A stretch of DNA of 64,000 nt from Nocardia testacea NBRC 100365. Lineage in GTDB: Bacteria > Actinomycetota > Actinomycetes > Mycobacteriales > Mycobacteriaceae. Within the stretch, counting starts at the first letter, position 1. The number at the start of each line of letters is the position of its first letter. The notes beneath the pieces were generated by a model that did not search any database, was not told the origin of the DNA, and saw only the letters and a program-made list of their open reading frames with translations. The translations under genes were made by a program, and so were the position numbers. The DNA lies in assembly GCF_000308775.1 (NCBI RefSeq), contig NZ_BAGJ01000088.1:62001-126000 (forward strand), written 5' to 3'. This document shows positions 1 through 9,224 of the stretch, piece after piece.

Positions 1-11
1 CTGGTGACGAG

Positions 12-1280
12 ATGAAGATCGTATGCGTCGGTGGCGGGCCTGCCGGGCTGTACTTTGCCATCTCGATGAAGCGGCGCGACCCGGCCCATGCCATCACGGT
101 GATCGACCGCGATCCCCCCGGGGCCACCTATGGCTGGGGCGTCGTGTACTGGGACGACCTGCTCGACATCCTGTACGGCAACGACCCCGAGAGCGCCCGG
201 GCGGTGCGCGCCGGGTCGGTACTGTGGCGTGAACAGGCAATCCATGTGGGCGACGACCGGACTGCGCATTTCGGGGGTTACGGGTTCAGTATGGGGCGCG
301 CGGCACTACTCGACGTACTCTCCCGGCGGGCGATCGATCTGGGCGTCGATGTCCGGCACGGGCGAGAGGTCCACGATCTGTCCGGATTCGACGACACCGA
401 TCTCATCGTCGCCTCCGACGGCGCGAGCAGCCGGGTACGGCAGCTGAGTGATCATTGTTTCGGCACGTCGGTCGCCTTCGGCGAGAATCGATATATCTGG
501 CTCGGTACCGACCAGGTCTTCACCCGATTCACCTTCGCCTTCGAACACACCGCGGCCGGTTGGATCTGGTTCCATGCCTACCCATCGGTGGCCGGGAAGA
601 TCAGCACCTGCATCGTCGAGTGCCAACCGCGCACCTGGCACGGCCTGGGATTCGATTCCCTGGGGGATCCGGAGAATTCGCGTGTGCTGGAGAACATCTT
701 CACCCGGGTTCTCGGCGGTCACTCGTTGATCAGCAAGGCACGCGGCGAGTTCGCGAAGTGGAGCCGCTTTCCCGAGATCACCAACAAGACCTGGTATCAC
801 GACAAGGTCGTGTTGCTCGGCGACGCGGCGCACACGACCCACTTCACCATCGGTTCCGGTACCCGGTTGGCGATCGTCGACGCCGTCGCGCTCGCACAGA
901 ATCTGTACGAGCATGCCGAGGTCGCCGACGCGCTGGAGAACTACGACGCCCAGCGCCGCGCCGCGCTACGCCCGATCCAGGCCGCCGCCCGTGCCAGCAT
1001 GGTCTGGTTCGAACACGCCGACCGGTATCTCGACCGGAGCGCCGTACAGTTCGCCTATGCGATGGCGGCTCGGCACGGGCCACAGGTGCCGTGGCGATAC
1101 CAGGCGCACCTGCTCACACAGGTACCCGCCGTGCGCAAGGTCCGGCGTGTCATGGACTCCGGACAGCGGTGGTGGCGGGCCGCCCGACGGGGGGAACTCG
1201 CGGTGGCACCACCCGCGCCGCGACGCCCACCCGGGCCGATCCCGACCGATCAATCGCCGCCGGGACCTCCGGGCAGATAA
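12..1280 (+). CDS. FAD-dependent aromatic monooxygenase
   Basis: Class A flavoprotein monooxygenase of 422 residues. The N-terminal dinucleotide motif GGGPAG lies at residues 7-12 and the second FAD motif GDAAHTTHF near residue 272. The N-terminal part resembles the monooxygenase half of salicylyl-CoA/anthraniloyl-CoA hydroxylases, so an aromatic or aryl-CoA substrate using NAD(P)H and O2 is inferred; the exact substrate is not visible. The C-terminus is rich in Pro and Arg and looks disordered. The last 31 bases overlap the convergent aldolase gene. Its own operon lies upstream, outside the window. The start at 12 gives a proper Rossmann beginning, so the protein is probably complete. Confidence 0.85.
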   Translation: MKIVCVGGGPAGLYFAISMKRRDPAHAITVIDRDPPGATYGWGVVYWDDLLDILYGNDPESARAVRAGSVLWREQAIHVGDDRTAHFGGYGFSMGRAALLDVLSRRAIDLGVDVRHGREVHDLSGFDDTDLIVASDGASSRVRQLSDHCFGTSVAFGENRYIWLGTDQVFTRFTFAFEHTAAGWIWFHAYPSVAGKISTCIVECQPRTWHGLGFDSLGDPENSRVLENIFTRVLGGHSLISKARGEFAKWSRFPEITNKTWYHDKVVLLGDAAHTTHFTIGSGTRLAIVDAVALAQNLYEHAEVADALENYDAQRRAALRPIQAAARASMVWFEHADRYLDRSAVQFAYAMAARHGPQVPWRYQAHLLTQVPAVRKVRRVMDSGQRWWRAARRGELAVAPPAPRRPPGPIPTDQSPPGPPGR

Positions 1281-2299
1281 CTCGAGGTGCGGCCGGCGAG
1301 GTCGGAGGCGACGTCGAGGATCATGTCTTCCTGGCCGCCGATGACGCCGCGCCGGCCCAGCTCCAGCAGGATGTCGCGGGTGGGAACGCCGAACTTCTTC
1401 GCCGCCCGCTTGGTCGGATGGAAGAAGGTCGAGTAGACGCCGGCGTAGCCGAGAACCAATGCGGTCTCGTCGACGATCTGCGGTTCGTTCATCAGCGGTG
1501 CCACAACGTGTTCGGCGGTATCGATCAACGGGAACAGGTCGACGCCTGTGTCCCACCCGGCGCGTTCGAAAGCCGCTGCGAGGACCTCGGTTTGGGCGTT
1601 TCCGGCGCTCGCGCCCAGACCACGCAGGGAACCGTCGATGAAGGTGGCACCGTTCTCGGCGGCGACGAGAGCATTGGCGATGCCGACACCGAGGTTGTTG
1701 TGCGCGTGGAAGCCGATGTCCGCGGAGATCGCCTGTCGTAGGGCGGCCACCCGCTCGGCCGCGTGCCGGGGGACCATCGCGCCCGCCGAGTCCACGACGT
1801 AGACGACGTCCGCGCCGTAGGAGTCGAGTACTGCTGCCTGCTCCGCGAGAGGTTCGGGCTCGAGTTTGTGGCTCATCATCAAGAAGGTCATCACGGTCAG
1901 GCCGCGGTCCTTGGCCCAGTGGATCGGCTGCTGCGCACAGTCGGCCTCGGTGCAGTGGACCGCGACGCGGACCGTTCCGATTCCGGCCTCGGCGGCCGTC
2001 TGCAGCTCGGCGAGCGTGGCGATCCCGGGGACGTAGAGGGCCGCGATGGTGGCATTGTCGACCGCGTCGACGGCGGCACGGATGTATTCGGGATCGGTCG
2101 CGGCCGCGAAACCGTACTGGATGGACGAGGCGCCCAATCCGATACCGTGCGCGACCTCGATGGTGTCCACACCGGCCTTGTCGAGGCCGCGGGCGATATC
2201 GGCGACATCGCGGGGGGTGAACCGATGCGACACCGAGGACATGCCGTCACGCAGGGTGGTGTCGACGATCGTGACCTTCTTCTGTGCAAGGTTGTTCAC
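1250..2299 (-). CDS. 4-hydroxy-2-oxovalerate aldolase
   Basis: Class II pyruvate aldolase (BphI/MhpE/DmpG type, 349 residues) cleaving 4-hydroxy-2-oxoacids to pyruvate and an aldehyde, the last step of aromatic meta-cleavage. The HMGL-like barrel starts with [10 protein letters not shown] (residues 13-22, catalytic Arg17 and metal Asp18), and the metal-binding HAHNNLGVG is present. The GTG start at 2299 overlaps the stop of the acetaldehyde dehydrogenase gene as GTGA, implying translational coupling; longer readings of this frame run into that gene and are not real. In this family the aldehyde is channelled to the partner dehydrogenase. The 3' end overlaps the convergent flavin monooxygenase. 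Confidence 0.93.
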   Translation of the reverse strand: MNNLAQKKVTIVDTTLRDGMSSVSHRFTPRDVADIARGLDKAGVDTIEVAHGIGLGASSIQYGFAAATDPEYIRAAVDAVDNATIAALYVPGIATLAELQTAAEAGIGTVRVAVHCTEADCAQQPIHWAKDRGLTVMTFLMMSHKLEPEPLAEQAAVLDSYGADVVYVVDSAGAMVPRHAAERVAALRQAISADIGFHAHNNLGVGIANALVAAENGATFIDGSLRGLGASAGNAQTEVLAAAFERAGWDTGVDLFPLIDTAEHVVAPLMNEPQIVDETALVLGYAGVYSTFFHPTKRAAKKFGVPTRDILLELGRRGVIGGQEDMILDVASDLAGRTSSYLPGGPGGD

Positions 2300-3174
2300 T
2301 GTGCTGCTCCGGGGGTGAGGTTCTGCTGGGCGATGACGTCGGCGACCCGAACGGCGGCGGCGGTGATGATGTCCAGGTTTCCGGCATAGGTGGGGAGGAA
2401 ATCGCCGGCGCCGACGACCTCGAGCATCACGGTCACGAGGTCGCCCTCGACGTCGACGAGGCGTAGCGAGTATCCGGGGACATAGCGGCGCACCTTCGCG
2501 ACCATGTCCACGACCGCCCGCTCGATGGCGGCGGCGTCGGGGTTGCGGACCTCGGCGTAGACCGTGTCGCGCATGTTCATCGGCGGTTCGGCCGGATTGA
2601 TCACCGAGATCGCCTTGGCACGGTCGGCGCCGGCGACCCGGACGAGCGCTTTGCCGGTCTTCTCGCTGAACTCGCTGAGGTTCTGGCGGGTGCCGGGCCC
2701 GGCGCTGTGGGAGGCGATGGCGGCGACGATCTCCCCGTAGGAGGCGTCGGCGACCTCGTTGATCGCGTACAGGATCGGGATGGTGGCCTGGCCCGCGCAA
2801 CTGATCATGTTCACATTGGGCGAGGCCAGGTGCTCGTCGAGATTCACCGCCGGCACGACATAGGGGCCCACGGCGGCGGGAGTCAAGTCGATGGCGGTGA
2901 TACCGCCCTCGGCGTATCCGGGTGCCGCGGCGGCATGCACCTTCGCCGAGGTGGCTTCGAAAACGATATCGGGGAGTTCGGGCCGCGACAGCAGCCAATC
3001 GATGCCGTCGGCGGAAGTCTCGAAACCCTCCCGGCGGGCCCGTGCCAGCCCTTCGCTGTCCGGGTCGATCCCCACCATGTACTGGAGTTCGACGTATTCG
3101 GAGCGCTGCAATTTGTACATCAGGTCGGTTCCGATGTTCCCGGAGCCGACGATGGCGGCGGTTTTGCGAATCAT
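2296..3174 (-). CDS. Acetaldehyde dehydrogenase (acylating)
   Basis: CoA-acylating aldehyde dehydrogenase (BphJ/MhpF/DmpF family, 292 residues, family norm about 290-315). It converts acetaldehyde or propionaldehyde from the partner aldolase to the acyl-CoA with NAD. The NAD-binding GSGNIGTD is at residues 10-17 and the catalytic Cys126 lies in [18 protein letters not shown] ribosome site sits about 8 bases before the ATG at 3174. It is the first gene of a two-gene operon and overlaps the aldolase by 4 bases. Usual upstream partners (ring dioxygenase, hydrolase, hydratase) are not in the window, so this pair serves either an aromatic route encoded elsewhere or another hydroxy-oxoacid. Confidence 0.93.
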   Translation of the reverse strand: MIRKTAAIVGSGNIGTDLMYKLQRSEYVELQYMVGIDPDSEGLARARREGFETSADGIDWLLSRPELPDIVFEATSAKVHAAAAPGYAEGGITAIDLTPAAVGPYVVPAVNLDEHLASPNVNMISCAGQATIPILYAINEVADASYGEIVAAIASHSAGPGTRQNLSEFSEKTGKALVRVAGADRAKAISVINPAEPPMNMRDTVYAEVRNPDAAAIERAVVDMVAKVRRYVPGYSLRLVDVEGDLVTVMLEVVGAGDFLPTYAGNLDIITAAAVRVADVIAQQNLTPGAAQ

Positions 3175-3504
3175 GGAGGTGCCTCTCACTGGAATCTGCT
3201 CGGCGTCGGCGAGACCCTGTCCTTCGCCGACGCTGTGCGAAGCGTCGGCGGTCCGCGCGGGTCTCCCTCGACCGGTCATCCGAGAGGGAACCACCGGGAG
3301 GCCGGCGATCGGACCGATGAGCGGAATAGCCGGACAACCGCGGCGCGCGCCGCCGTCGGGATCGGCTTCGCCGGACGCGAGCCGGAACAGACCATGGTGA
3401 CTCCGGCGATCCGGGACCGATGATCGGGACGCCGCGGTCGCGGTGCCCGGTTCCGCGCAGGAGGATCCGCGGGACCGATCCGTGACCGGGAGGAGAGTGG
3501 TGCG
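3175..3504. promoter_or_regulatory. Divergent intergenic region
   Basis: This 330-base GC-rich gap separates the acetaldehyde dehydrogenase operon (leftward) from the metallo-hydrolase (rightward), so it must hold both promoters. I see no convincing -10/-35 pair and no coding potential on either strand. The only clear signal is the AGGAG ribosome site at 3491-3495 for the gene at 3505. Confidence 0.4.
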
Positions 3505-4413
3505 GTGACCTTCACCGTCGACATAGGGGTAGCGCGCGTCCGGCAGCTCACCGAATTGGCACGCTGGCCGTTCCCGGTGACGAGCCTGTTCCCGGCTGCC
3601 GACGAGCGCGCCGAGCGCGTCGCGGCCGCCTTGCCGCCGCGGTTCGTGGACCCCGGGACAGGGGATCTGATCCTTGCGATCCACACCTACGTGATCGATA
3701 TCGGTGATACGACGCTGGTGGTCGACACCGGTAACGGCAACCACAAGGAGCGGCCGAATCTGCTTCCGCACCATATGTTCGACACCGACTGGGAGGAGCG
3801 GTTCGCCGCGACCGGGCACACGCCCGCCGAGGTGGACCTGGTGGTGAGCACCCATCTGCATCCGGACCACTGCGGCTGGAACACCCGGCTCGTCGACGGG
3901 GCGTGGGTGCCGACCTTCGAACGGGCCACCCATGTGTTCGGCGCTGTGGAACTGGCCGAACTGCAGGCGCTGGTGGCAAGCCCGCCGCCGGACCCCGTGG
4001 TTTCGGATCTCGTGCGGACCTATCACGACAGCATCCGGCCGGTTCTGGAGCAGGCCGCGTGGATCACGGTCGACGACGGCCATATCCTCGCCGAGGAGGG
4101 TGACACAAGTGTCGTCCTCCGGTCGGGGCCCGGCCACACCGCCGGTCATCAGATCGTCGAAATTCGTTCCCCCGACCGCAGCGCGGTCATCTCCGGGGAC
4201 GTCGTCCACCACCCGATCCAGTTCTGCTGCGCCCATCTCGTCCAAGGGGGAGACGTGGACCCGCTCGCGGCCCGCCGCACCCGCGATGCCCTTCTCGAAC
4301 GCTGCGCACGGGAGGGCCTGCTGCTGATGCCCGCCCACTTCCCGATGGACGCGCCGGTGGTCGTCTCGTTCGATGACGCCGGCCGGCCTTCGGCACCTGC
4401 TCTGCTCATCTGA
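3505..4413 (+). CDS. MBL-fold metallo-hydrolase
   Basis: Metallo-beta-lactamase-fold hydrolase of 302 residues. The zinc motif HLHPDHCGW (His117, His119, Asp121, His122) is intact, followed by PGHTAGH, an Asp in SGDVVHH and a late His in PAHFP, so a binuclear metal site is expected. This branch includes lactonases and ester/thioester hydrolases; the substrate cannot be read from sequence. The GTG start at 3505 follows AGGAG by 9 bases. A perfect 38-base palindrome 18 bases after the stop probably terminates the transcript. Lying between an aldolase/dehydrogenase pair and an anion transporter, it may open a lactone or ester feeding the catabolic genes (inference). Confidence 0.85.
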   Translation: MTFTVDIGVARVRQLTELARWPFPVTSLFPAADERAERVAAALPPRFVDPGTGDLILAIHTYVIDIGDTTLVVDTGNGNHKERPNLLPHHMFDTDWEERFAATGHTPAEVDLVVSTHLHPDHCGWNTRLVDGAWVPTFERATHVFGAVELAELQALVASPPPDPVVSDLVRTYHDSIRPVLEQAAWITVDDGHILAEEGDTSVVLRSGPGHTAGHQIVEIRSPDRSAVISGDVVHHPIQFCCAHLVQGGDVDPLAARRTRDALLERCAREGLLLMPAHFPMDAPVVVSFDDAGRPSAPALLI

Positions 4414-4431
4414 CCGGTACCGCGGTGGTGC

Positions 4432-4469
4432 ACTCATCCGTCGTACGCGATCGCGTACGACGGATGAGT
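4432..4469. terminator. 38-bp perfect palindrome, probable terminator
   Basis: Two 18-base arms (first arm begins ACTCATCCGTCG) flank a central AT, making all 38 bases a perfect palindrome. As RNA it would fold to a 17-bp stem with a GATC loop. It lies 18 bases after the metallo-hydrolase stop and about 240 bases before the MFS gene. There is no T-run, which is common for actinobacterial terminators. An operator for a dimeric regulator of the MFS gene is the alternative. Confidence 0.6.
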
Positions 4470-4707
4470 CGTGTCTGTCGTCCTTCCGGTCTGCGCTGTG
4501 CCCGCAGAGCGCGGTATCGAACCGGGTCGGTACCCCGCATCAGGGGCCTGACCTGCCGAAACTCCTGCCACTTTCACCAGGGCCCGTGACGTCTGCCGAA
4601 CCGAGTTCCGATGAACGGGACTTTACGATTGGGAATCCGGTAGTGCGGCGCGCATCGTTCTCGTGTCGCGCATCACAGTGGATGCGCTGAAGAACAAGAG
4701 GTGGAAG

Positions 4708-6051
4708 ATGCGCCGGCAAACTACTCCGGCCGAGGTCCGGGACCCGGTGGGCGCTCGGACGATCCGTAAGGTGATGCTGCGGTTCATGCCGATCATCGGA
4801 TTGGCGTACATAGTCCTGTATCTGGACCGGCTCAATATCGGTGTCGCCGGCCTGACGATGAACGGGGAACTCGGAATCTCCGCGTCGATGTTCGGCTTCG
4901 CGGCGGGCATCTACTTCTGGAGCTACACGGTCTGCGAGCCGCCGAGCAACTACATCCTCACCAAAGTCGGGGCGCGGCGGTGGATCACCCGGATCATGAT
5001 CACCTGGGGGATCGTCACCATCGCGACGGGATTCGTGCAGGGGGCGACGACTCTGGTCGTGTGCCGGTTCCTGCTCGGTATCGCGGAGGCGGGATTCTCG
5101 CCCGGCATGCTGTACTTCGTCTCCCGCTGGTTCCCGAACCAGGACCGCGGCCGGTCGATGTCGTGGATCGTCGGTTTCATCTGCCTGTCGGGTCTCGGCA
5201 CGCCGATCACCACGCATCTACTGGAGATGGACGGATTCCTCGGCTTGTCCGGATGGCGGTGGGTTTTCATTCTCACCGGTGTTCCGGCGGTGATCATGGC
5301 CGTCGTCTGTTTCCGGGTGCTGCGCGACACCCCCGCCGAGGCGGAGTTCCTCACCGACGAGGAACGCGGCTGGCTCACGAACAAGCTCGACGAGGAGGCC
5401 GCGCACACCGAGTCGGCCGCCGGCTCGCACAGCTTCTGGCAGGGCCTGGTGCATCCTCGGGTCCTGGTCCTGATCTCGGTGTTCATCTGCTTCACCTTCA
5501 GTCTGAACGGCTTCCAGATCTGGATGCCGCAGATCTACCGGCAGTTCGGCATGACCAACACCCAGATCGGATGGGTCGCCGCCCTGCCCGCGCTGCTGGC
5601 GATCGGGCCGATGATCTGGTGGACCCGGCACAGTGATCGCCGCGGCGAACGGCCGGTGCACTTCGCGATCGCGGCCGGTGTCGCCGCACTCGGATTCGGG
5701 CTCGCCGCGCTGTTCTTCCAGACTCCGGTCGTCGCCGTCATCGGCTTCTGCGTGGCCGGCATCGGCCTCTACAGCTCGATGGGCATCTTCATGACCATGC
5801 CGTCCAACTTCCTCACCGGGGTGGCCCTGGCCGCCGGATTCGGCGTGATCAACGGTATGGGCAATCTCGGCGGCTACTTCGGTCCGCAGGTCACCGGCTG
5901 GATCAAGGACACGACCGGCAGCTTCACGCCGGCGATCAGTGTCTACGCCCTGGTCCTGGCGCTCGCCGCGGTGATCGTCCTCGCGCTGAAGTTCGCCACG
6001 CGCGATTCGCGTTCCGCTGCCGGCGTGAGCGCCGGGATCGAACGGGTCTGA
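4708..6051 (+). CDS. MFS transporter, anion:cation symporter (ACS) family
   Basis: Twelve-helix major facilitator of 447 residues, similar to hexuronate/tartrate/phthalate-type ACS carriers. Features include the N-terminal YLDRLNIG in helix 1, SNYILTKVGARRW after helix 2, and a charged central loop around residues 205-235 (many Glu/Asp). It should import an organic anion with protons across the cytoplasmic membrane. The ATG at 4708 follows AGAGGTGG closely and is preferred; an in-frame GTG at 4663 would add 15 residues. It stands before the VOC-SDR-BKACE-DhaKL operon and is the natural candidate for the uptake step of that pathway. Confidence 0.85.
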   Translation: MRRQTTPAEVRDPVGARTIRKVMLRFMPIIGLAYIVLYLDRLNIGVAGLTMNGELGISASMFGFAAGIYFWSYTVCEPPSNYILTKVGARRWITRIMITWGIVTIATGFVQGATTLVVCRFLLGIAEAGFSPGMLYFVSRWFPNQDRGRSMSWIVGFICLSGLGTPITTHLLEMDGFLGLSGWRWVFILTGVPAVIMAVVCFRVLRDTPAEAEFLTDEERGWLTNKLDEEAAHTESAAGSHSFWQGLVHPRVLVLISVFICFTFSLNGFQIWMPQIYRQFGMTNTQIGWVAALPALLAIGPMIWWTRHSDRRGERPVHFAIAAGVAALGFGLAALFFQTPVVAVIGFCVAGIGLYSSMGIFMTMPSNFLTGVALAAGFGVINGMGNLGGYFGPQVTGWIKDTTGSFTPAISVYALVLALAAVIVLALKFATRDSRSAAGVSAGIERV

Positions 6052-6181
6052 CCTCTCCGAACCGGTCGGGCAAGTCCCGATGATCGGTACGAATTCGTTC
6101 CTCTCGGCGATGTCGGCCGACATCATCGACACGATTCCACACCGCCCCGGCGTGCGGCGGTGTTCGACACTCGAGGTGAGT

Positions 6182-6730
6182 ATGAGCAGATACTTCGGCC
6201 CGCTGCGACAACTGGGCTATGTGGTGAACGATATCGACAGTGCGATGAAGCACTGGGTAGCGGTGACCGGCGTGGGGCCGTTCTTCTACATCGACGATCA
6301 GCCGCTGACCGGTTTCCGGTTTCGTGGACAGAGTGCGTCGCCGCGATTCAGCATCGCCCTCGCACAGAGCGGCGACACCCAGATCGAACTGATCCAGCAG
6401 CGCAACGACGAGCCCTCCGCGTTCAAGGAGTTCACCGACCGTGGGCTCGAGGGGCTGCAGCACGTGGCCTATTGGACCACCGACTTCGATCGCCTCCGTG
6501 CCGCCGCCCGCGAACGCGGCGCGATCGAATTGCAGAGGGGTATCTCCGGCAGCGGCGCCCCCGACGAACGGTTCGTCTACTTCGAGGAGGGGCCCTTCCC
6601 GGGGACCGTCGTCGAACTGTCCGAGGTGAGTGGGCGCAAAGGCGCACTCTTCCGTGCTGTCGCGGCCGCCGCTGTCGGCTGGGACGGTGACGATCCGGTA
6701 CGCGATATGCGAACGGTGCTCGGCTCATGA
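6182..6730 (+). CDS. VOC (glyoxalase/bleomycin-resistance) family protein
   Basis: Vicinal-oxygen-chelate fold protein of 182 residues, similar to methylmalonyl-CoA epimerase/glyoxalase-like members: QLGYVVNDIDSAMKHW starts the first beta-alpha-beta module, GLEGLQHVAYWTTD the second, and a late Glu occurs in GTVVELSEV. These could be metal ligands. An isomerase, epimerase or lyase on a small oxygenated metabolite is likely. The ATG at 6182 follows GAGGTGAG; a start at 6080 would add an unrelated tail. The stop overlaps the next ATG (ATGA at 6727), placing it first in the long operon 6182-14260. Confidence 0.8.
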   Translation: MSRYFGPLRQLGYVVNDIDSAMKHWVAVTGVGPFFYIDDQPLTGFRFRGQSASPRFSIALAQSGDTQIELIQQRNDEPSAFKEFTDRGLEGLQHVAYWTTDFDRLRAAARERGAIELQRGISGSGAPDERFVYFEEGPFPGTVVELSEVSGRKGALFRAVAAAAVGWDGDDPVRDMRTVLGS

Positions 6731-7485
6731 CGGCGCAGGTGGCCGTCGTCACCGGCGGGGCATCCGGAATCGGGCGAGCGACATGCGACCGGTTCGTCGA
6801 CCTCGGATGGAATGTGGTGGTGGCCGACCGCACCCCGTTCGGGTCCCGGGATTCGCGGGAGGGGGTGCTCGACGTGCCGACCGATGTCACAGATGAGGGT
6901 GACATCGCTCGGCTCGTCGCGGCCACCGGTGAACGGTTCGGACGGGTCGACGCCGTGGTGACCAGCGCCGGCATCGCCCGCAATGCCCCGGTCCGGGAGA
7001 CCACGCCCGAGGACTTCCGGCGCACGCTCGAGGTCAATCTGGTCGCCACGTTCACCGTCGTCCGTGCCTTCGCCGACCTGCTCGCCGCCGACGGTGGGGG
7101 TTCGGTGGTGACGATCTCCTCGGTTTCCGGACTGCGGGGCAGCCAGGATCGCGCGGCGTACTCGGCGTCGAAGGGCGGGGTGATCGCGCTGACCGGCCAA
7201 CTCGCCTTCGAACTCGCCGAGGACGGTATCCGGGTCAACTGCGTCGCGCCGGGGTCCACCCTGACCCCGCTCGCCCGCACGGGTCAGGGCGCGGGCGCGA
7301 AAGAAGAGATCCTGAAGGCGATCCCCTTGCGCCGCTATGCCGAACCGGAGGAGATCGCCGAGGTCATCACGTTCCTGGCCGGATCCAGAGCGGGGTTCGT
7401 CACGGGCCAGACGTGGACGGTCGATGGCGGCCAGTCGATCGGTGCGGGCTGGCGCGTACCGAAAGGGGGCCGGGGTGACCGGTAG
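6727..7485 (+). CDS. Short-chain dehydrogenase/reductase
   Basis: Classical SDR of 252 residues. The NAD(P)-binding TGGASGIGRA lies at residues 9-18 and the catalytic triad is Ser (TISSVSG), Tyr and Lys (YSASKGG). The C-terminal TWTVDGGQS is typical of FabG-like members. It most likely oxidises a hydroxyl of a sugar acid or polyol. An Asp after the second beta strand (VVVADR) suggests NAD rather than NADP (inference). It overlaps the VOC gene by 4 bases and the next gene by 11, so it is translated from the same polycistronic message. Confidence 0.88.
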   Translation: MTAQVAVVTGGASGIGRATCDRFVDLGWNVVVADRTPFGSRDSREGVLDVPTDVTDEGDIARLVAATGERFGRVDAVVTSAGIARNAPVRETTPEDFRRTLEVNLVATFTVVRAFADLLAADGGGSVVTISSVSGLRGSQDRAAYSASKGGVIALTGQLAFELAEDGIRVNCVAPGSTLTPLARTGQGAGAKEEILKAIPLRRYAEPEEIAEVITFLAGSRAGFVTGQTWTVDGGQSIGAGWRVPKGGRGDR

Positions 7486-8365
7486 GTCGAAGCCGATCGT
7501 CATCGGCGTGCACGTCAACGAGAACACGATGCGCGACCCCAATCCGCATATCCCGTGGACACCCGGCGAGATCGCCGCGACCGCGGCCGCGAGCCGGGCC
7601 GCGGGAGCGTCGCTGATGCACTTCCACGGCCGGACCCCGGACGGCGGAGTGGATCATTCGGCGCGGACCTACGCCGAGATCATCGCGCGGGTCCGTGCCG
7701 AAACCGACCTGCTGCTCGCCCCGGCGCCCGCCAATGTCGCGGGCTGGTCGGTGTCCCGGCGGCTGTCCAACCTCGCACCGAATCAGGGACGCCCGGAGAC
7801 CAGATCCGACTTCCTGATCGTCGAAATGGGCCTCGCGGCAATGGATCTCATCGATCTCGATTCGGGCCGGTTCGTCACCGACGACCGAGTGTTCCTCAAC
7901 GACACCCGGACACAGACCGAACTGCTGGACCTGGCCGGCGAACTCGGGATGACGCCGTACCTGGCGTCGTTCAATGTCGGGTGGACCCGGGCCATCCTCG
8001 CGCACGCTCGATCCCGGCCGTTACCGGTGCCGCTGGTGGTGGCGTTCATCCTCGGCGGCGACGAGTTCCCCGCGGCGCATCCGGCCACCGCGGCGGGTTT
8101 GCGGGCGCAGCTGGATCTGCTGCCCGAAGATCTTTCGATCGAGTGGATCGTCTCCGCCTACCGCGGAAATGTGCTCGAGGCCGCCGAGGAGGCCATCCGC
8201 CGCGGCGGGCACGTCGCCATCGGCGCCGGCGACCACCACTACGGCGAACTCGGCTACCCATCCACTCCCGAACTGGTCGCCCGGGTGGCCGAGCTGGCGC
8301 GCCGGCACGGCCGGGAGCCCGCCACCCCCGGCCAGGCACGTGAACTGCTGGGAGTACCCGCATGA
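7475..8365 (+). CDS. BKACE-like beta-keto-acid cleavage enzyme (DUF849), divergent
   Basis: TIM-barrel protein of 296 residues from the beta-keto acid cleavage enzyme family. Members condense a beta-keto acid with acetyl-CoA to give acetoacetate and a new CoA ester. The zinc pair HFH (His49, His51) is intact. However, the motif that normally reads RVGLED near the C-terminus is here VAIGAGDHHYG, so the usual Arg and the zinc-ligand Glu are missing. The reaction may therefore differ. The GTG at 7475, preceded by GAAAGGGGG, overlaps the SDR; a second family member with the opposite defect lies at 10877 in the same operon. Confidence 0.82.
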   Translation: MTGRSKPIVIGVHVNENTMRDPNPHIPWTPGEIAATAAASRAAGASLMHFHGRTPDGGVDHSARTYAEIIARVRAETDLLLAPAPANVAGWSVSRRLSNLAPNQGRPETRSDFLIVEMGLAAMDLIDLDSGRFVTDDRVFLNDTRTQTELLDLAGELGMTPYLASFNVGWTRAILAHARSRPLPVPLVVAFILGGDEFPAAHPATAAGLRAQLDLLPEDLSIEWIVSAYRGNVLEAAEEAIRRGGHVAIGAGDHHYGELGYPSTPELVARVAELARRHGREPATPGQARELLGVPA

Positions 8366-8790
8366 GGCCCGTCGATATCGCGGGCACCGAACCGCGACTG
8401 GTTCATCGGGCCGCCGGTGGGCGGGTCTGGGTCACCGATTCGATCGCCTTCGCCGGACCGCGATACCGGGGCGACATCCTCGTCACCGGATCGCACGGCG
8501 GCGCCAGCGCCGGCGAGTACGCCGCCTCGTTCGGGGTGGCGGTCGTGGTGTGCAACGACGCGGGTATCGGCAAGAACCGGGCCGGTATCGCGGGACTGGC
8601 GGCGGTGGCCGGCCGGGCGATCGCGGGCATCGCGGTATCGCACGACAGCGCCCGGATCGGGGACGGCACCGATGCGTGGGAACACGGCATCGTCAGCTAC
8701 GTCAACGACATCGCGCACCGGGACGGTGTCCGGGTCGGGGCGTCGCTGCGCGAACAGATCCTCGCCCTGATCGAAAGGAGCAAGTCCTGA
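8362..8790 (+). CDS. Unrecognised small protein A (paralogue of the next gene)
   Basis: A 142-residue protein I do not recognise. It is clearly homologous to the next gene: both share NDAGIGK, then AGIAG, a His-Asp/Glu-Ser-Ala step (SHDSA here) and HGIVSYVND in the same order. The conserved Asn, Asp, His and Gly-rich loops suggest an active or ligand site, and the compact alpha/beta composition suggests a cytoplasmic enzyme subunit. There is no signal peptide or membrane segment. It starts in an ATGA overlap with the BKACE gene and ends in an ATGA overlap with its paralogue, so a heteromeric complex with gene B is plausible (inference). Confidence 0.8.
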   Translation: MRPVDIAGTEPRLVHRAAGGRVWVTDSIAFAGPRYRGDILVTGSHGGASAGEYAASFGVAVVVCNDAGIGKNRAGIAGLAAVAGRAIAGIAVSHDSARIGDGTDAWEHGIVSYVNDIAHRDGVRVGASLREQILALIERSKS

Positions 8791-9224
8791 TGTTCCGCAG
8801 CATCATCGGCGCGGAGAACGGCCGGCAGATCGTCGTCATGGACAGCATGTCCCAGGCGGAGACCGAGGACACCGGCCGCATCCTCGTCGCGGCGTCCAAC
8901 GGTGGGCAGGAGTCGGGCCGGCTGGCCATCGAGATCGGCCCCGCACTAGCGGTGTTCAACGATGCCGGTATCGGCAAGGACGACGCCGGTATCGCCGGTG
9001 TCGTCGCGATGGGGGAGGCCGGGGTCCCGGGCGCGACCGTCGGCCACGAATCCGCCGAGATCAGCAATGGGATGGACATGTGGCACCACGGCGTCCTCTC
9101 CTACGTCAACGGTCCGGCCCGGGCGGCCGGACTGCGGGTGGGCGATACCGTCCACACCGGAGTCCGCGCGTTCGCACACCGGCTCACACCGGAACCTCGC
9201 GACCTGTCCGGGGGGCACCCGTGA
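8790..9224 (+). CDS. Unrecognised small protein B (paralogue of the previous gene)
   Basis: A 144-residue protein homologous to small protein A: NDAGIGKDDAGIAG, GHESAEI and HHGVLSYVNG match the same blocks, while the N-terminal thirds differ (FRSIIGAENGRQIVV here). The tandem arrangement points to duplication and divergence, perhaps into catalytic and regulatory subunits or two halves of one site. The ATG at 8790 is within ATGA, after AAAGGAG at 8774-8780. The stop overlaps the GTG of dhaK as GTGA. Co-translation with the dihydroxyacetone-kinase-like subunits suggests action on the same metabolite. No known family name can be given with honesty. Confidence 0.8.
   Translation: MFRSIIGAENGRQIVVMDSMSQAETEDTGRILVAASNGGQESGRLAIEIGPALAVFNDAGIGKDDAGIAGVVAMGEAGVPGATVGHESAEISNGMDMWHHGVLSYVNGPARAAGLRVGDTVHTGVRAFAHRLTPEPRDLSGGHP

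Noticed and set aside
455..1741. Long plus-strand frame antisense to the aldolase
   Set aside because: Arg/Gly-rich composition typical of out-of-frame high-GC reading; overlaps two well-supported genes.
1250..3337. A 695-codon open frame read as one protein
   Set aside because: Only the last 349 codons show aldolase similarity; the upstream part is the shadow of the acetaldehyde dehydrogenase gene in another frame.
2296..4437. A 713-codon open frame
   Set aside because: The dehydrogenase begins at 3174; the extension lies antisense to the metallo-hydrolase and lacks family similarity.
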